NCBI GenBank assembly: GCA_008694505.1
Contig: VZDJ01000052.1
Coordinates: forward strand, 7,191,955 to 7,255,954
Length of the DNA: 64,000 nucleotides
Direction: 5' to 3'
From: Cyanoderma ruficeps
Lineage: Eukaryota > Chordata > Aves > Passeriformes > Timaliidae
Shown here: positions 61,033-64,000 of the stretch, one piece after another
How positions within the stretch are numbered: the stretch's first letter is position 1
How the letters are laid out: each line of letters begins with the position of its first letter
Translations under genes and position numbers: made by a program
Notes under the pieces: model-generated
Told to the model about the DNA's origin: nothing
The model's input: the letters and a program-made list of their open reading frames with translations, nothing else
Databases searched by the model: none

Positions 61033-61218
61033 CTGTCCAGGTGTTTTCTGTAGTCCCAGCCTCAGCTTCATAGCTCACATCCCTGTAGTACAGTTTGGCG
61101 ATTAGATCAGCCCAAGTCAGCTTTTCTTCACGTTTTATCTTCTTAATTCTTGTTCCAAGTGACAGTTGTGCTTGCTTACTCCTCCTCTTCTTCTTCCCCC
61201 AGAAAGATTTGTCCCAAT
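61033..61218 (-). other. Candidate coding exon (minus strand), unidentified
   Basis: On the minus strand a pyrimidine-containing acceptor (ending tagtttctaag) opens 186 bp that end at a good donor, ACAG|GTAAAA. One frame is open throughout (about 61 codons) while the other two have stops. The peptide starts WDKSFWGKKKRRSKQ, has two basic clusters (KKKRRSK, KKIKREEK) and then LTWADLIAKLYYRDVSYEAE. Entry and exit are both phase 1, a symmetric exon. The charge pattern and codon choice look more protein-like than most frames here, but I cannot assign a family. A second acceptor choice inside the AAG run is possible. It lies 0.4 kb from the CpG island, which would be downstream of it on this strand. 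Confidence 0.3.
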
Positions 61219-62899
61219 CTTAGAAACTAATCCTTCAAGGAGAAAACAGGATTAACCTGGCAAAGCCATGGTTTTGGTAGTAGAATAGCTGCCTTTTCCC
61301 AAATGCTCATAAATCCAAGGTGCAGGTACAAGCCATTGGTCCGAGCTGCCATCCAGCTGCTCCAAGTGAGCACCATGGTGCCCAGGCTCCTTGGCCATGC
61401 ACCTTCCTCAGCTGCACTCCCTGTGAGCACGCAGGGGAGAAGCTCCAGCAAAACACAAGGAAGCTCCAGACATGGAGCCAGACTGCTGCAGCAGTAGGAA
61501 AGACAATTTTTCCTCAAGTAAAGACATGCCAAGTCTCTTGGTTCTTGTGCCTCTCGCTGAAATTGCCTGCTATAAAATCCAGGTGGAATGTAAAATGCAG
61601 TTTAAAAAAAAAAAAGAGACTAAACCAAGACAAACAGGATTTCCTGACTTTTCTTTGAAAAGTAGGTTAGGCTGCACGCAGGGCCCTTTTCTAGGCAGAG
61701 ATTACAGGTGATAAAGGGCATGATCCACCTGGAGGGAGAGCAATAGGCAGCCAAGAGAACATGCAGCAGTGACAGCTTGATTGGAAAAGAAGCCAGACAT
61801 CTTGAAGAAATTAGAGTACAGCTGTACTTTGTGACAGTTTTCAGTCACTCTATAGATATAATTGACTGCCACATAACCCATTGCACCTTTAATGAAAGTA
61901 CAGCAGTAGACCCAGTGAGAGGCCTGCACTTCCCACAGGAAGACCATTCTTATCCCTATCCTGGTTTTTGCACTTAACCTCAAGGCACTCCTGCTTGCTC
62001 TAAGACTGCAGGACCTCACAGAGACCAGGACAGGGAAAGGACAGGCCTGGAGGGGTCCCTGGGTCCACCCAGCTCTGGATAAACTCCTTGCCTTCACAGT
62101 CATTCAGGCCATGAGCAAAGAGGAGGGAAGTGCAAAAGCCAATTCACTGATCCCCAACCCAGCAAGGCACCCAAACCTCTCCTTCTCTCCAGCCTGCAAG
62201 AGGCATTGCACAAAGGTGCTCCAACTGGCCACAAAGACCAGTCAACCACCAACAAGGTGCACAGAGTCTTCTCCTCCTACACCACCTCTCCCCCACCTCC
62301 TCTCTTCCTGCATTTCAGGCAAGGCTCACTATTTGTTTTCCCCACATGCTTTGGGAGAAGGGAATCATTGTGAGGTGGGGTTTTTTTGGTGGTGGGGAGG
62401 TATTATTTTGCTTGTATGTCTTCCAAAGCCAGTGGGCACAGGGTGAGGCAAGCCCGTGCGAGTGTGCAGCAACACTGCTGTGAGCTCCCAAGTGGCACAT
62501 TGCCTGGGGACACTGATGAAATACTCGGGCTTCCACCTGATTGCACAAAATGCCCCTGAAATTGCCAGGTCAGGAGGAAAGGTGCAGTGCAGGAGGTGAC
62601 AAAGAGATAACAAAACCCTAAAACCAGTCAGAATCCACGACCCCCTTCTGCTCCTATACAGGTGCCCATGAGCCAGGAAATCTGTCTCACACCCTCCAAC
62701 AACCAGAGATGGAGTGCACAGATCCTGAAGGTTTATCAGCTCTTCCTTCACAAGCATTGACAGGATCACCCCTAACTTGTATCTTCCAAGCACTTTTAAG
62801 ACTCTTGCCATATGAAAACATTTGAGAGTTTTTTGCTGCTGTTCAGTGATTTTTTTTTTCTCCCCTTCTCATACGATGACGTGGTTTATCTTATTTGCT

Positions 62900-63150
62900 C
62901 AATGGGATCACCGCCTTTCCACTGAAGAGCCTATTTTAAATATCAACACAGGCTGGTATTTTAAGAGTTATTTAAAATGTCACCAGTCACAGAATGTTTA
63001 ATTATTGCAAACATCTTTCAAAAAATTCCACCGTGGGTTTCTCGCGCCAAGTGATTTATTTCGGATATAATTTCTGTTTAATTAATAGGGGATTTAGCTC
63101 TGACCTGGAGGGTGTGAGAACCAGCAGAGGAGCTGGAGTTGAGTCGAGTT
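62900..63150. promoter_or_regulatory. Motif-dense block with an E2F-like site
   Basis: AT-rich sequence with TTTAATTATT and TTTAATTAATAG cores surrounds TTTCTCGCGCCAAG (63038-63051), whose reverse complement starts CTTGGCGCG, close to the E2F consensus. It is the only CGCG in this neighbourhood outside the CpG island. Function is inferred. Confidence 0.25.
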
Positions 63151-63639
63151 AACATTAAACCTGCTTGTGCCTGTTGGAGGCTGAGAAGGAAAAAAAAAAA
63201 ACAACAAACGGGGCTGGCACTTATTCAGGTGCTGCTGCTACCCAGCAATATTCTCATGTTGATTGCAATGGAAAAATTGTAAAGGCAAACAGAACTTGGG
63301 GGGGAAAAAAGTTAATCACCAGGACGTGAACACTGTGCTTTGTTATTTATTTTAACTATGTATATAATTTGCTATAGAGCATAATTACCCCTAATTTCAG
63401 CTGAGATAATATCTAGGCCACTCTTTGTTATTCATATAAGCTCAGAGAGCAGTTTCTCAATCAGTCTGGCCCGAAGTTCCTTACACCTTGAGAACAATTG
63501 GAATCAAGGGCTAAAAGGTTATTTTGGGAGGGGCAAAGGGAAAAAAAAAAAAAGCACACCTACTTAAAAAAAAATAAAATTACAAAATTGGAAAATGCCT
63601 AATCTATGCTGCTCCAAACACCAGGTTACATCAGAACCA

Positions 63640-63930
63640 ACTTTAATATCCTGTAAAAATCTCTTAGTATGACGCACATACAGCTGTCTAATATTGCTGC
63701 TTAAAATGCCTCCGCGTTAAATAAGATTCTATGCTGTAAAATTTTGCAAGGTGATAAAACAAAAAAATGATATAATAAATATAAACCATCTGCATTTTTT
63801 AACAAGCCACTTGGAAAGTGGATTTAATTTATATTTAGAATTGTTTTGAAGTGTTCTCTTTTTTTCTGAAAACGTCCCAGTTACAGTATATTAGGTTTTC
63901 AGTAGAAAGATTAAAAGAGCTGACGCACAA
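63640..63930. promoter_or_regulatory. AT-rich block resembling a conserved non-coding element
   Basis: Repeat-poor sequence with several AT-rich cores (gataataaatataaacc-like runs, gtggatttaatttatatt) and isolated CpGs (cctccgcgttaaataag). The texture is similar to the blocks at 56-58 kb. Conservation cannot be tested here. Confidence 0.2.
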
Positions 63931-64000
63931 ATAAACACGCATGCACACCCAGAGCAATTTCCAGAGCTATGAGAGCATTTGATTCTTCAAGGATACTACA

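Larger units (their letters stand above)
60621..64000. other. Unique non-coding stretch downstream of the CpG island
   Basis: No established gene. It contains a minus-strand exon candidate (61033-61218) and AT-rich blocks at 62900-63150 and 63640-63930 listed separately. Frames of up to 148 codons (62365-62811 minus) show no recognisable domain. Confidence 0.5.

Noticed and set aside
62365..62811. Longest frame of the window (148 codons, minus strand)
   Set aside because: No recognisable motif, no splice or promoter context, and length is within chance expectation for 64 kb.

Overview
This window looks like non-coding DNA from a bird nuclear genome, most likely a songbird. The only LINE family visible is CR1, recognised by its 3' tail of ATTCTATG-type repeats and its reverse-transcriptase C-terminal reading frame. 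No SINEs of mammalian type are seen and repeat density is low. Several short solo LTRs of endogenous retroviruses are present. The passerine assignment is an inference from this LTR and CR1 mix. There is no bacterial-style gene organisation; reading frames are short, overlapping and unrecognised except where they lie in CR1 relics.

Layout. 1-3.7 kb: unique sequence. 3.7-5.7 kb: a small repeat cluster with two minus-strand CR1 3' ends, one solo LTR (4479-4863, GAAG target duplication) and one plus-strand CR1 3' end. 9.9-11.3 kb: a long, heavily decayed minus-strand CR1. 16.6-17.0, 23.4-23.9 and 38.1-38.5 kb: three solo LTRs of one family, all on the plus strand, sharing a 9-bp terminal inverted repeat. 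The second sits inside a minus-strand CR1, giving a dated nest. 41.2-41.9 kb: a large imperfect palindrome with arms of about 205 bp and about 95% identity by eye, followed by three copies of a 22-bp unit. 50.1-50.8 kb: a minus-strand CR1 with an internal deletion. 60.2-60.6 kb: the only CpG island, containing a 21-bp tandem repeat. The rest is AT-rich unique sequence, with several blocks dense in TAAT and AATTA motifs that resemble conserved non-coding (enhancer) elements.

No established protein-coding gene could be identified. A few short segments have strong splice signals and open frames (for example 29741-29993 plus, 61033-61218 minus, 12071-12236 minus). They are listed as low-confidence exon candidates, because pseudo-exons of this quality are expected by chance in 64 kb. 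The simplest reading is an intron or gene desert near a developmentally regulated gene, but the neighbouring gene cannot be named from this sequence.
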